A stretch of DNA of 55,850 nt from CAYXXZ01 sp964469165 (GCA_964469165.1 CAYXXZ010000009.1:1-55850), one strand, 5' to 3'. Shown: positions 35,410-44,128, counted from the stretch's first letter. The notes: a model not told the origin generated them from the sequence alone. Numbers and translations: made by a program.

Positions 35410-36384
35410 ATGACAAGCCTCACTCCCGAAAAGCGCTCACGGCGCAATGTCGCCGGCGAAAAACTGCGCGGCGCCGACAAGGTGGAAAAGATCCCCGTCA
35501 AGGTCATTCCCGTGGAGACGGTGCAACGCAAACCCGACTGGTTGCGTGTCAGGCTTCATCCTTCGGCCAGGGTCGATCAGATCAAGGCCATTCTGCGCAA
35601 GAACAAGCTCGCCACGGTCTGTGAGGAGGCATCCTGCCCCAACCTGTCGGAATGCTTCAGCGGCGGCACCGCCACCTTCATGATCATGGGCGAGATATGC
35701 ACCCGGCGCTGCCCGTTCTGCGATGTGGGGCATGGCAAGCCTCTGCCACTGGATGCCGAGGAGCCCCGCCACCTGGCGCAGGCAATCGCCGAGATGGGGC
35801 TGCGTTACGTGGTGATCACCTCGGTGGATCGCGACGACCTGCGCGACGGCGGCGCGCAACATTTTGCCGATTGCATCCGAGAGTCGCGCGCCTTGAGCCC
35901 GTCATTGCAGATCGAGGTGTTGGTGCCCGATTTTCGCGGCCGCATGGAGCCGGCGCTGGAGATTCTCAGTGAGACACCGCCCGACGTGTTCAATCACAAT
36001 ATGGAAACAGTGCCGCGCCTCTACCGGGAGGCGCGTCCCGGCGCCAATTATCAGTGGTCTCTGAAATTGATGCAGGAGTACAAGGCCCGCAACCCGGCGG
36101 TGCCCACCAAGTCGGGTTTGATGGTGGGGCTTGGGGAAAGCAAGGATGAGTTGTTGCGCACACTCGACGACCTGCGGGCCCACGACGTGGAGATGCTCAC
36201 CGTCGGCCAGTATCTGGCGCCCTCGCGTGAACACCTGCCGGTAGCGCGTTTCGTCCACCCGGATGAGTTCGCCGAATATGCCGAATATGCGTACAGCATC
36301 GGTTTCCGCCACGTGGCGTCGGGGCCGCTGGTGCGCTCGTCCTACCACGCCGACAAGCAGGCGCGGGGAGAGGAGGTGAAATGA
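35410..36384 (+). CDS. lipA: Lipoyl synthase
   Basis: 324 residues. Radical-SAM enzyme inserting two sulfurs into octanoyl domains. The auxiliary cluster ligands lie in CEEASCPNLSEC (about 74-85), the radical SAM CxxxCxxC in ICTRRCPFCD (about 98-107), and the C-terminal serine ligand in RSSYHA. N-terminal 40 residues are basic and variable. Overlaps a tiny downstream ORF by 4 bp. Confidence 0.98.
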   Translation: MTSLTPEKRSRRNVAGEKLRGADKVEKIPVKVIPVETVQRKPDWLRVRLHPSARVDQIKAILRKNKLATVCEEASCPNLSECFSGGTATFMIMGEICTRRCPFCDVGHGKPLPLDAEEPRHLAQAIAEMGLRYVVITSVDRDDLRDGGAQHFADCIRESRALSPSLQIEVLVPDFRGRMEPALEILSETPPDVFNHNMETVPRLYREARPGANYQWSLKLMQEYKARNPAVPTKSGLMVGLGESKDELLRTLDDLRAHDVEMLTVGQYLAPSREHLPVARFVHPDEFAEYAEYAYSIGFRHVASGPLVRSSYHADKQARGEEVK

Positions 36385-36464
36385 TGGATGACGATGCCCG
36401 AACCCGGATCGAAGCCGCGCGGGAAATCGTCTACGGGATGCCCTACGCCGAGTGGTCGGTGTGA
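36381..36464 (+). pseudogene. 27-codon ORF, probable deletion remnant of a DUF1244 gene
   Basis: Overlaps the lipA stop codon (AATGATGG) behind a strong AGGAGGTG Shine-Dalgarno. It reads MMDDDARTRIEAA followed by REIVYGMPYAEWSV. From memory of the DUF1244 family, the first part resembles its N-terminus and the second its C-terminal block (EAREIVYGMPYxEW), with the ~50-residue Cys-containing middle missing. The sequence after the stop is a heptamer array. Could instead be a genuine micropeptide; the match was not checked against a database. Confidence 0.4.
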
Positions 36465-36472
36465 GCACCCAC

Positions 36473-36500
36473 GTGAAACATGCAACTTGAAACGTGCAAC
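36473..36500 (+). repeat. Single-arm heptamer array H7
   Basis: Four 7-bp units: GTGAAAC, ATGCAAC, TTGAAAC, GTGCAAC. With flanks (CACGTG-side and ACTCAGT-side) it is almost the same sequence as 26190-26217. No opposing arm was found nearby. Confidence 0.75.
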
Positions 36501-36539
36501 TCAGTAACCCTTACACGTCCTTCATCATCAGGTGCATTT

Positions 36540-36863
36540 ATGTCAGTGAGTAATTTCGCCGCCGTGCTGGCGCAGTGGCAAGAACATGCTGCCCAGGAAA
36601 ATGCCAAGGTCACCAGGGAAATCAGCTATTTCGCCCAGGATGAAGCCAAGCTGAAAGCACTGGCGGACGTTTACCGCCTGCCGTTCGACGAGGTCGTCGC
36701 CACCCTGATTCACCACGCGCTACTGGCCGTGGAAGAGAAAATGCCCTATGTGCAGGGTGACAAGGTGATCCGGGTGGAAGAGGGGGCCAACATCTACGAG
36801 GACGTGGGCCCCATGGCGGGTTATCTCAAAATGCTGGAAAAATACAGGATCTCCCAGGCCTGA
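36540..36863 (+). CDS. Conserved small protein of unknown function
   Basis: 107 residues, mostly helical and soluble, no signal peptide. MPYVQGDKVIRVEEGANIYEDVGPMAGYLKM near the C-terminus resembles, from memory, a small Pseudomonas family labelled 'type 1 pili tip component' in automatic annotation; that label has no visible basis here. The ATG at 36540 is preferred over an upstream frame that runs through the heptamer repeat. Convergent with the next gene, 3 bp apart. Confidence 0.65.
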   Translation: MSVSNFAAVLAQWQEHAAQENAKVTREISYFAQDEAKLKALADVYRLPFDEVVATLIHHALLAVEEKMPYVQGDKVIRVEEGANIYEDVGPMAGYLKMLEKYRISQA

Positions 36864-36866
36864 GGG

Positions 36867-37634
36867 TCAATCCGCACCACTGACGCTGGCGCGCAGGCTC
36901 AGCAATTCACTGTTGACGCTGCGGCGAAAGGCGTCGATGGCGCGAATGGCTTCTTCGGTGGCGGCCACACGCTGGTCCGTGCGGGTCTGCCATTGCTTGG
37001 TGGAACTCTCTACCTGATTGGCCTTGTTCAGGGCACTGGTGGCATTGTTGCGCAGGCTTTCCGTCGAGCTTTTCACCGCTGCCACATCCTTGCTCAGACT
37101 GGCAAGCTCGGCCTTGCTGGCGGCGTCGGCGGTTTTCTTGTCGATGGCGCCGATTCTCTGATCGAAGCTGCTGGTTTTCTTGTCCACCGCGGCCAGTTGT
37201 TTCTCCAGGTTGGTGAAACCTTCATTGAGCTTGTTGCGCGCCGCCCAGAGTTTGTCGATTTCCGAGAAATGGCCGGCCAGTTTCTGCTCCTGCGCCTTGA
37301 GGGTCTCGCTCTGTTCCTGGATGCGCAGCGACAAGGTGGTGCCCGACTCGCTCAGAGACTCGTCTGTGGATGCGATCCGCGACTGAAGCTCATCGAAACG
37401 GGCCTGGAGGCTGTCGAGGGCCATCTTCTGCACCGCCGCAAAGCCGGTGAGCGCAATACTGATTGCGAACAGCGCGGCGATGGCAAGTTTGCCCCCTCCG
37501 CCGCCGCCCTGCGAGCCGCCGTTGCTGCTTTTGCGAGGCGGTGCTTCCGGCTCGGGCTCCGCGGGTGGCGGGGGAGGAGGGGCCATGGGCTTGCCGATCC
37601 GTTCATCTCTTTCGGGGACAAAAGGCTCCATCAT
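36867..37634 (-). CDS. Coiled-coil single-pass membrane protein
   Basis: 255 residues: a Pro-rich cytoplasmic N-terminus with a PPPPPP run (about 18-35), a Gly-rich linker, one transmembrane segment (LAIAALFAISIALTGFAAV, about 50-68), and a long periplasmic coiled coil (about 70-240) with heptads of A, L, I and many K/E/Q/S. No family recognised. The shape is that of a scaffold or tether; no function is claimed. Divergent from rimO. Confidence 0.75.
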   Translation of the reverse strand: MMEPFVPERDERIGKPMAPPPPPPAEPEPEAPPRKSSNGGSQGGGGGGKLAIAALFAISIALTGFAAVQKMALDSLQARFDELQSRIASTDESLSESGTTLSLRIQEQSETLKAQEQKLAGHFSEIDKLWAARNKLNEGFTNLEKQLAAVDKKTSSFDQRIGAIDKKTADAASKAELASLSKDVAAVKSSTESLRNNATSALNKANQVESSTKQWQTRTDQRVAATEEAIRAIDAFRRSVNSELLSLRASVSGAD

Positions 37635-37851
37635 GCGAATCCGTTATCAGGTGAATACGAAGGCGGCCATTGTACACTTATCCGCGGTGCCCCTTGTAGC
37701 TCTGCCCCGACGGCAGTCGGCCCGCAGGGTGGACAACGCCGTTGCCGGGATTGCGCCGCGCATACGGGTGGTCTTTGCGCGTGGCGGCGATTAAAATTGC
37801 GCCCAATCACGGTTCCCGCCTTCGATCAGCATCAATCTCCCAGGTTCCCCC

Positions 37852-39180
37852 ATGACTGCCAGTTCAAAGAAAGTCGGCTTCATCTCTCTCGGTTGTCCCA
37901 AGGCGCTGGTGGATTCCGAGCGCATTCTCAGCCAGTTGCGCCTCGACGGTTACCAGGTGGTGCCGAGCTACGAGGATGCCGACGTGGTGGTGGTCAACAC
38001 CTGCGGCTTCCTGGACAGCGCCAAGCAGGAGTCGCTGGATGCCATCGGCGAAGCCATGGCGGAAAACGGTCGCGTGATCGTCACCGGTTGCATGGGCAAC
38101 GAAGAGGAGCGTATTCGCCAGACTCACCCAGGGGTATTGGCGGTGTCCGGCGCGCACCAATACGAGGCGGTGGTCAGCGCAGTCCACGAATGGGCGCCGC
38201 AGGAACGGATTCACGACCCCTACACCGATCTGATACCGCCCAGTGACGTCAAGCTCACGCCGCGCCATTACTCTTACCTGAAGATTTCCGAGGGCTGCAA
38301 CCATCGATGCAGCTTCTGCATCATCCCGTCCATCCGCGGCGACCTGGTGAGTCGTCCCATCGGCGAGGTCATGGACGAGGCCGAGCGCCTGGTGAAGGCA
38401 GGTACCCGCGAACTGCTGGTGATCTCCCAGGACACCAGCGCCTACGGCATCGACACCAAGTTCCGCACCGGCTTCTGGCAGGGCCGCCCAATCAAGACCC
38501 ACATGCAACAGTTGTGCGAGGCCCTCGGCGAACTGGGCGTGTGGGTGCGCCTGCACTATGTGTATCCCTACCCCCACGTGGACAACGTGCTGCCCCTGAT
38601 GGCGGAGGGCAAGATCCTGCCGTATCTGGACATCCCCTTCCAGCACGCCCACCCCGACGTGCTGCGCGCCATGAAGCGTCCCGCCAATGAAGAGAAAGTG
38701 CTCAACCGCATCCGCCAGTGGCGCGACATCTGCCCGGACCTGACCATCCGCAGCACCTTCATCACTGGCTTTCCCGGCGAAACGGAAGAGCATTTCCAGT
38801 ACCTGCTCGACTGGCTGGAAGAAGCCCAGTTGGACCGGGTGGGCTGCTTCAAGTACGAAGCGGTGGCGGGTGCGCCCGCCAACGACCTGCCAGGCGCGGT
38901 CCCGGAGGACGTCAAGCACGAGCGCTGGGAGCGCTTCATGGAAACCCAGCAAGCCATCAGCGCTGCCCGCCTCGAAGCGAGAATCGGCAAGACCGTGGAT
39001 GTCATCATCGACGAGATCGCCGAGGAAGGCGCCGTGGGCCGCACGGCCGCGGATGCGCCGGAGATCGACGGCAATATCTTTCTCGATGGCCAGACGCACC
39101 TCAAGCCCGGCGATATCGTCCGGGCCGTGGTGGAGGATGCGGATGAGTATGATGTGTGGGGAAGGTTGGCCGATCACTGA
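37852..39180 (+). CDS. rimO: Ribosomal protein uS12 (S12) methylthiotransferase RimO
   Basis: 442 residues. Radical-SAM enzyme adding a methylthio group to an Asp of ribosomal protein S12. Three auxiliary-cluster Cys in SLGCPKALVDSE, NTCGFLD and TGCMGN; radical SAM CxxxCxxC in EGCNHRCSFCIIPSIRG; a C-terminal TRAM domain (IGKTVDVIIDEI to the end). Monocistronic in appearance. Confidence 0.98.
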   Translation: MTASSKKVGFISLGCPKALVDSERILSQLRLDGYQVVPSYEDADVVVVNTCGFLDSAKQESLDAIGEAMAENGRVIVTGCMGNEEERIRQTHPGVLAVSGAHQYEAVVSAVHEWAPQERIHDPYTDLIPPSDVKLTPRHYSYLKISEGCNHRCSFCIIPSIRGDLVSRPIGEVMDEAERLVKAGTRELLVISQDTSAYGIDTKFRTGFWQGRPIKTHMQQLCEALGELGVWVRLHYVYPYPHVDNVLPLMAEGKILPYLDIPFQHAHPDVLRAMKRPANEEKVLNRIRQWRDICPDLTIRSTFITGFPGETEEHFQYLLDWLEEAQLDRVGCFKYEAVAGAPANDLPGAVPEDVKHERWERFMETQQAISAARLEARIGKTVDVIIDEIAEEGAVGRTAADAPEIDGNIFLDGQTHLKPGDIVRAVVEDADEYDVWGRLADH

Positions 39181-39403
39181 TCTCGCGAATCGGTAATTTC
39201 GCCAGTTCGGGCTTTCCCCGGCGCCGAGGGCAGCCAGCGGAGCTCGGCGCGCAAAAAACCTCCCTTGCCGGACAAAATTCGAAGCCGACCCTTGACTTTT
39301 ACGCTTGTCGAAGTCTCCCGTCGTTATCTCATTTCGATGCCGCAGCGACCTTCGCAAAACCGTCGAGGTATCAATGACTTTGATACGGGGCCTAATTTAT
39401 CCA

Positions 39404-39450
39404 CCACAATACTTGATATTTATTTTTTTCATGGCCACTATATATTGTGT
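39404..39450 (+). promoter_or_regulatory. Two NrdR boxes in the nrdJ promoter
   Basis: Box 2, CCACTATATATTGTGT (39435-39450), is one mismatch from the palindromic NrdR consensus ACACTATATATTGTGT. Box 1, CCACAATACTTGATAT (39404-39419), is weaker. They start 31 bp apart, the three-turn spacing NrdR requires. The surroundings are AT-rich; a -35-like TTGATA (39413-39418) overlaps box 1. The rest of the 335-bp gap after rimO shows no other feature and no B12-riboswitch signature. Confidence 0.75.
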
Positions 39451-39515
39451 TTTCAGGGCTTGGAGGCCGCCAGGGCCACAAGATACATTCCTCCCCACCG
39501 GAACGCAAAAACGCC

Positions 39516-41669
39516 ATGTCCATAGAAGCGATCAAAACCGCAAAAACTCCCGCCCATGTCGACGTCAGGCTACAGCCTGCCTCCGAGGATATCTGGGATA
39601 AAAAGTACCGTCTCAAGGATAAGCACGGTACCCCCGTGGACCCGGATATCGACGGTACCTACAAGAGGGTCGCGCGCGCGCTGGCGGACACCGAGAAGGA
39701 GGACAGCCGCGAGAAGTGGTACGAGCGCTTTCTGTGGGCCCTGCGCAACGGTGCCATCCCCGCCGGGCGCATCATTTCCAATGCCGGCGCCCAGGAACAC
39801 AAGCCTGCCACCTCCACCATCAATTGCACCGTGTCCGGCACCATTCCGGATTCGATGCAGGGCATTCTGGAAAAGAACCTGGAAGCGGGCCTGACCCTCA
39901 AGGCCGGCTGCGGCATCGGCTACGAATTCTCCACCCTGAGACCGCGCGGTGCCTACGTGTCCGGCGCCGGTGCCTATACCTCGGGGCCGCTGTCCTTCAT
40001 GGACATCTTCGACAAGATGTGTTTTACCGTGTCCTCCGCTGGCGGTCGCCGCGGCGCCCAGATGGGCACTTTTGACGTCAGCCATCCGGACGTGGTCGAT
40101 TTCATCCGCGCCAAGCGCGAAGACGGCCGCCTGCGCCAGTTCAACCTGTCTCTTCTGGTCACGCGGGAATTCATGGAAGCCGTGAAGAGCGACGGCGACT
40201 GGCCCCTGTGTTTCCCCATTACCGAGAAGGAAGCACAAAGCAGCAAGATCGACCTGAACGACGAAGGCCAGGTGGTGTGGCGCGATGTGCCGGACAACAG
40301 CACGTACGTGAAGGACGAGCAGGGCCGGGCGGCTTGCCGGGTGTTCAAGACGGTGCAGGCGCGCAAGTTGTGGAACGTGATCATGACGTCCACCTACGAT
40401 TACGCCGAGCCCGGCTTCATCCTCATCGACAAGGTCAACGACGAGAACAACAACTGGTTCTGCGAAAATATCCGTGCAACCAACCCCTGTGGCGAGCAAC
40501 CCCTGCCGCCCTACGGCAGCTGTCTGCTGGGTTCCATCAACCTCACCAAGTTCGTTCACAACCCCTTTACCGATCGGGCGCGCTTCGACTGGGATACCTT
40601 CCGCGAAGTCACAGCGGTGTTCACCCGCATGCTCGACAATGTGGTGGAGATCAACGGTCTGCCGCTTGCCGAGCAGCGCGACGAAATCACCAGCAAGCGC
40701 CGCCACGGCATGGGCTTCCTGGGCCTTGGCTCCACCATGACCATGCTGGGCATGCCCTACGGCAGCCCCCGGTCGCTGGAATTCACCGAAGACGTGAGCC
40801 GCGAAATGGCTCTGGCGGGATGGCGCACCGGCGTCGAACTGGCCAGGGAAAAAGGCCCGGCGCCCATCATGGAGGAAGAGTTCGAAATTACCCCTCATAT
40901 GCTGGCCATACGCCCGCAGCTGGCCGAGGATGGCTACAAACCCGGCGACAAGGTCAAGGGCAAGGTGCTGCACGCCAAATACAGCCGCTACATGCAGCGC
41001 ATCGCGTCCGTGGATGCCAAACTGGTGGACGACATGGCGCAGACCGGCTGCCGCTTTACGCACCACACCTCCATTGCGCCTACCGGTACCATCTCCCTGT
41101 CGCTGGCCAACAACGCCAGCAACGGCATCGAGCCCAGTTTTGCCCATCACTATTCCCGCAACGTGATCCGCGAGGGCAAGAAGAGCAAGGAAAAAGTCGA
41201 TGTTTTTTCCTATGAGCTGCTTGCCTACCGTGAACTGATCAATGCTCACGCCATGCCCTATTCGCAAAATCCGGGCGAGGAACTGCCGCCCTACTTTGTG
41301 ACCTCGGAAGACATCAAGCCTCTGGAGCACGTCGAGGTGCAGGCAGCGGCGCAGAAGTGGGTCGACTCCTCCATCTCCAAGACCATCAATATTCCCACCG
41401 ATTTTCCCTTCGAGGAATTCAAGGATGTCTATCTGCACGCCTACGAAAAAGGCCTCAAGGGCTGCACCACGTTCCGCTTCAACCCCGAGGCGTTCCAGGG
41501 CGTGCTGGTGAAGGAGAAGGATCTGGAAAACACCAAGTATCAGTTCAAGCTGGAAGATGGCACCGTCGTTGAACTGAAGGGCAATGAGGAAGTGGAATAC
41601 GACGGCGAAATCCACACCGCCGCCAATCTTTTCGACGCTCTCAAAGAAGGCTATTACGGGAAATTCTGA
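39516..41669 (+). CDS. nrdJa: Adenosylcobalamin-dependent ribonucleotide reductase, large part (NrdJa)
   Basis: 717 residues. Oxygen-independent class II reductase making deoxynucleotides with B12. Catalytic N-x-C-x-E motif NPCGEQPLPPYGSCLLGS (near residue 325), the first redox Cys in TINCTVSG (near 104), the SIAPTGTISLSLANNASNGIEP block, and a helical C-terminus. It lacks the C-terminal redox Cys-rich tail, which is supplied by the next gene. Start at 39516 has a weak Shine-Dalgarno. Predicted to be repressed by NrdR. No class Ia nrdAB in the window. Confidence 0.95.
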   Translation: MSIEAIKTAKTPAHVDVRLQPASEDIWDKKYRLKDKHGTPVDPDIDGTYKRVARALADTEKEDSREKWYERFLWALRNGAIPAGRIISNAGAQEHKPATSTINCTVSGTIPDSMQGILEKNLEAGLTLKAGCGIGYEFSTLRPRGAYVSGAGAYTSGPLSFMDIFDKMCFTVSSAGGRRGAQMGTFDVSHPDVVDFIRAKREDGRLRQFNLSLLVTREFMEAVKSDGDWPLCFPITEKEAQSSKIDLNDEGQVVWRDVPDNSTYVKDEQGRAACRVFKTVQARKLWNVIMTSTYDYAEPGFILIDKVNDENNNWFCENIRATNPCGEQPLPPYGSCLLGSINLTKFVHNPFTDRARFDWDTFREVTAVFTRMLDNVVEINGLPLAEQRDEITSKRRHGMGFLGLGSTMTMLGMPYGSPRSLEFTEDVSREMALAGWRTGVELAREKGPAPIMEEEFEITPHMLAIRPQLAEDGYKPGDKVKGKVLHAKYSRYMQRIASVDAKLVDDMAQTGCRFTHHTSIAPTGTISLSLANNASNGIEPSFAHHYSRNVIREGKKSKEKVDVFSYELLAYRELINAHAMPYSQNPGEELPPYFVTSEDIKPLEHVEVQAAAQKWVDSSISKTINIPTDFPFEEFKDVYLHAYEKGLKGCTTFRFNPEAFQGVLVKEKDLENTKYQFKLEDGTVVELKGNEEVEYDGEIHTAANLFDALKEGYYGKF

Positions 41670-41671
41670 TC

Positions 41672-42367
41672 ATGACTGTCAAACTGGAAAAGAAAATCGT
41701 CTCATACAAGGTAATAACGCCGTCGCTCGAAACCGAAGTGCAGACGGCGGCGCCCGCGAAGGTGCTCGATCAGGCCGTGCAGGAAATGGACGAAAATGTC
41801 AGCCGCCCGGAAACCCTGCAAGGCACCACCTACAAGGTCAAGACGCCACTGTCGGAGCATGCGCTGTACATCACCATCAACGATATCGTGCTCAACATGG
41901 GCACGGACCACGAGCAACGCCGCCCCTTCGAAGTGTTCATCAACTCCAAAAACATGGACAATTTTCAATGGGTGGTGGCGCTCACCCGCGTACTGTCCGC
42001 GGTATTCCGCAAGGGTGGTGACTGCACCTTCCTGGTGGAAGAAATGAAAGCCGTGTTCGACCCCAAGGGCGGCTACTTCAAGAAAGGCGGCAAGTTCATG
42101 CCCTCGCTGGTGGCGGAGATTGGTGAATGCCTCGAAACCCACATGAAGAGTATCGGCCTCATCAAGGATGAAGCCATCCCCGAGCATCAGCAGAAAATCA
42201 TGGATGAGAAGCGCGTCGAATTCGAAGCGAGGGCCAATGCGCCGGGAAAGGCTGAAAGCTCCTTTCCCGAAGGAGCGCAGCTCTGCAACAAGTGTATGAC
42301 CAAAGCCATGATTCTGATGGACGGCTGCATGACGTGCCTGAGCTGTGGCGAATCGAAGTGCGGCTAG
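41672..42367 (+). CDS. nrdJb: Adenosylcobalamin-dependent ribonucleotide reductase, small part (NrdJb)
   Basis: 231 residues. Corresponds to the C-terminal section of unsplit NrdJ, ending in a Cys-rich redox tail: CNKCMTKAMILMDGCMTC then CGESKCG, with CxxC pairs that reduce the active site. Two bases separate it from nrdJa, which implies coupled translation. The split into NrdJa and NrdJb is known from Pseudomonas aeruginosa. The REPIN array begins within a few bases of its stop codon. Confidence 0.93.
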   Translation: MTVKLEKKIVSYKVITPSLETEVQTAAPAKVLDQAVQEMDENVSRPETLQGTTYKVKTPLSEHALYITINDIVLNMGTDHEQRRPFEVFINSKNMDNFQWVVALTRVLSAVFRKGGDCTFLVEEMKAVFDPKGGYFKKGGKFMPSLVAEIGECLETHMKSIGLIKDEAIPEHQQKIMDEKRVEFEARANAPGKAESSFPEGAQLCNKCMTKAMILMDGCMTCLSCGESKCG

Positions 42368-42369
42368 GG

Positions 42370-44086
42370 CAGCTCGATGTCGTAGGTTGGGCTGAGGAAC
42401 GAAGCCCAACATCACAATTTCACGTTGCAGGGTTATGTTGCCCGCGGTTTGGCGGCACCGGATTGGGGTGGTGAGGGAGCAGACCCCGGTGCTGCTGGGG
42501 AGCGGAGACAGGTGTTGGGCTTCGTTCCTCAGCCCAACCTACGGTGGGCAGCTCGATGTTGTAGGTTGGGCTGACGCAGGAAGCCCAACATCACAATTCC
42601 ACGCTGCGGGATTATGTTGCCCGCGGTTTGGTGGTACCGGATTGGGGTGGTGAGGGAGTAGACCCCGGTGCCGCTGGGGAGCGGTGACAGCTGTTGGGCT
42701 TCGTTCCTCAGCCCAACCTACGGTTGGCTGTTCGATGTTGTAGGTTGGGCTGACGCAGGAAGCCCAACATCACAAGGAGGTGATTGCGCTCATGTATTAC
42801 CGACGAGCCCGGAGCGAAGGTGGAACCTATTTCTTTACTGTCAATCTGGAAAACCGTGACTCTGACCTGTTGGTGCGCCACATCGATAATCTTCGGGCAG
42901 TCATAAAACAGGTCAAGCTTCGTCATCCTTTCTCGCTGATCGCGATGTCGGTCATGCCGGAGCATCTGCATGCAGTGTGGCGTTTACCACCGGGCGATGC
43001 GGATTATCCGATGCGATGGGCATTGATCAAAGCAGGTTTTTCACGCACGCTGCCGCAGCGCGAAATGATTCGCGACAGCCGTCGGAGAAGACGCGAACGC
43101 GGTATTTGGCAGCGACGCTACTGGGAACACCAGATTCGTGACGAAGTGGATTTACAGCGTCACGTCGATTACATCCACTTCAATCCGGTGAAACATGGTT
43201 TGGTGTCAGAGGCGGCGGATTGGCCGCACTCCACGCTGCATGGGTATGTCGCCCGCGGTTTGGTGGCACCGGATTGGGGTGGTGAGAGGGTAGACCTCGG
43301 TGCCGCTGGGGAGCGGTGACAGCTGTTGGGCTTCGTTCCTCAGCCCAACCTGCGGTGGGCAGCTCGATGTCGTAGGTTGGGCTGACGCAGGAAGCCCAAC
43401 ATCACAATTCCACGCTGCGGGATTATGTTGCCCGCGGTTTGGTGGTACCGGATTGGGGTGGTGAGGGAGTAGACCCCGGTGCCGCTGGGGAGCGGTGACA
43501 GCTGTTGGGCTTCGTTCCTCAGCCCAACCTACGGTGGGCTGTTCGATGTCGTAGGTTGGGCTGACGCAGGAAGCCCAACATCACAATTCCACGCTGTATG
43601 GGTTATGTTACCTGCGGTTTGGTGGCGCCGGATTGGAATGGTGAGGGAGTATACCTCGGTGCCGCTGGGGAGCGGTGATAGATGTTGGGCTTCGTTCCTC
43701 AGCCCAACCTGCGGTTGGCGGCTCGATATCGTAGGTTGGGCTGACGCAGGAAGCCCAACATCACAATTCCACGCTGTATGGGTTATGTTGCCCGCGGTTT
43801 GGTGGCGCCGGATTGGAATGGTGAGGGAGTAGACTTCGGTGCCGCTGGGGAGCGGTGACAGGTGTTGGGCTTCGTTCCTCAGCCCAACCTACGGTGGGCA
43901 GCTCGATGTCGTAGGTTGGGCTGACGCAGGAAGCCCAACATCACAATTCCACGCTGCGGGATTATGTTGCCCGCGGTTTGGTGGCGCCGGATTGGGGTGG
44001 TGAGGGAGTAGACCTCGGTGCCGCTGGGGAGCGGTGACAGGTGTTGGGCTTCGTTCCTCAGCCCAACCTACGGTGGGCTGTTCGAG
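42370..44086. repeat. Tandem REPIN array, seven units, one carrying the RAYT gene
   Basis: Fourteen 30-bp REPs, each GTAG plus a GTTGGGCT/AGCCCAAC hairpin, alternate in orientation. Forward copies start at 42382, 42561, 42740, 43372, 43551, 43731 and 43911. Reverse copies start at 42513, 42692, 43324, 43503, 43683, 43863 and 44042. Each forward/reverse pair encloses a 101-102-bp core, except the third pair, which encloses the 554 bp holding the RAYT gene. Pairs are joined by a constant 18-bp linker (type GGTGGGCAGCTCGATGTC). All short cores match the last ~90 bp of the RAYT gene. Open frames seen across the array are repeat artefacts. Confidence 0.92.
42792..43319 (+). CDS. REP-associated tyrosine transposase (RAYT)
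   Basis: 175 residues of the Y1 transposase (IS200/TnpA-REP) family, single-strand DNA nucleases that act on REP hairpins. HUH motif H58-L59-H60 in MPEHLHAVW, catalytic Tyr Y127 in HVDYIHFNPVKHG, and the usual WPHSTLHGYVARGL...DWGG end. The ATG at 42792 has AAGGAGGT about 10 nt upstream; a GTG at 42780 overlaps that Shine-Dalgarno. All key residues are intact, so the enzyme may be active. The gene lies exactly between a forward and a reverse REP of the array. Confidence 0.93.
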   Translation: MYYRRARSEGGTYFFTVNLENRDSDLLVRHIDNLRAVIKQVKLRHPFSLIAMSVMPEHLHAVWRLPPGDADYPMRWALIKAGFSRTLPQREMIRDSRRRRRERGIWQRRYWEHQIRDEVDLQRHVDYIHFNPVKHGLVSEAADWPHSTLHGYVARGLVAPDWGGERVDLGAAGER

Positions 44087-44094
44087 GTTTGTCC

Positions 44095-44120
44095 CCGGAC
44101 GCCTGAAAACAGGCGTCCGG
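44095..44120 (-). terminator. Hairpin after valS
   Basis: Perfect 11-bp stem CCGGACGCCTG / CAGGCGTCCGG with a 4-base loop, 9 bp beyond the valS stop codon. No T-run follows on the minus strand, so factor-independent termination is only possible, not certain. Confidence 0.5.
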
Positions 44121-44128
44121 AGTGCGGT

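Noticed and set aside
39181..39515. Cobalamin riboswitch before the B12-dependent reductase
   Set aside because: No B12-box-like sequence or extended fold was seen; the NrdR boxes explain regulation better.
39570..41615. 681-codon open frame on the minus strand opposite nrdJa
   Set aside because: It is the high-GC shadow of a clearly recognisable gene, has no family pattern and no start signals. The same holds for long frames opposite typA (8614-10608), pepA (47033-48682), rimO (37864-39357), tex (19175-20434, 20471-21598) and ntrBC (1809-3005, 3283-4140).
42370..44086. CRISPR array
   Set aside because: The period is about 180 bp, units are internally palindromic, the 'spacers' are the same sequence each time, and no cas genes are near.
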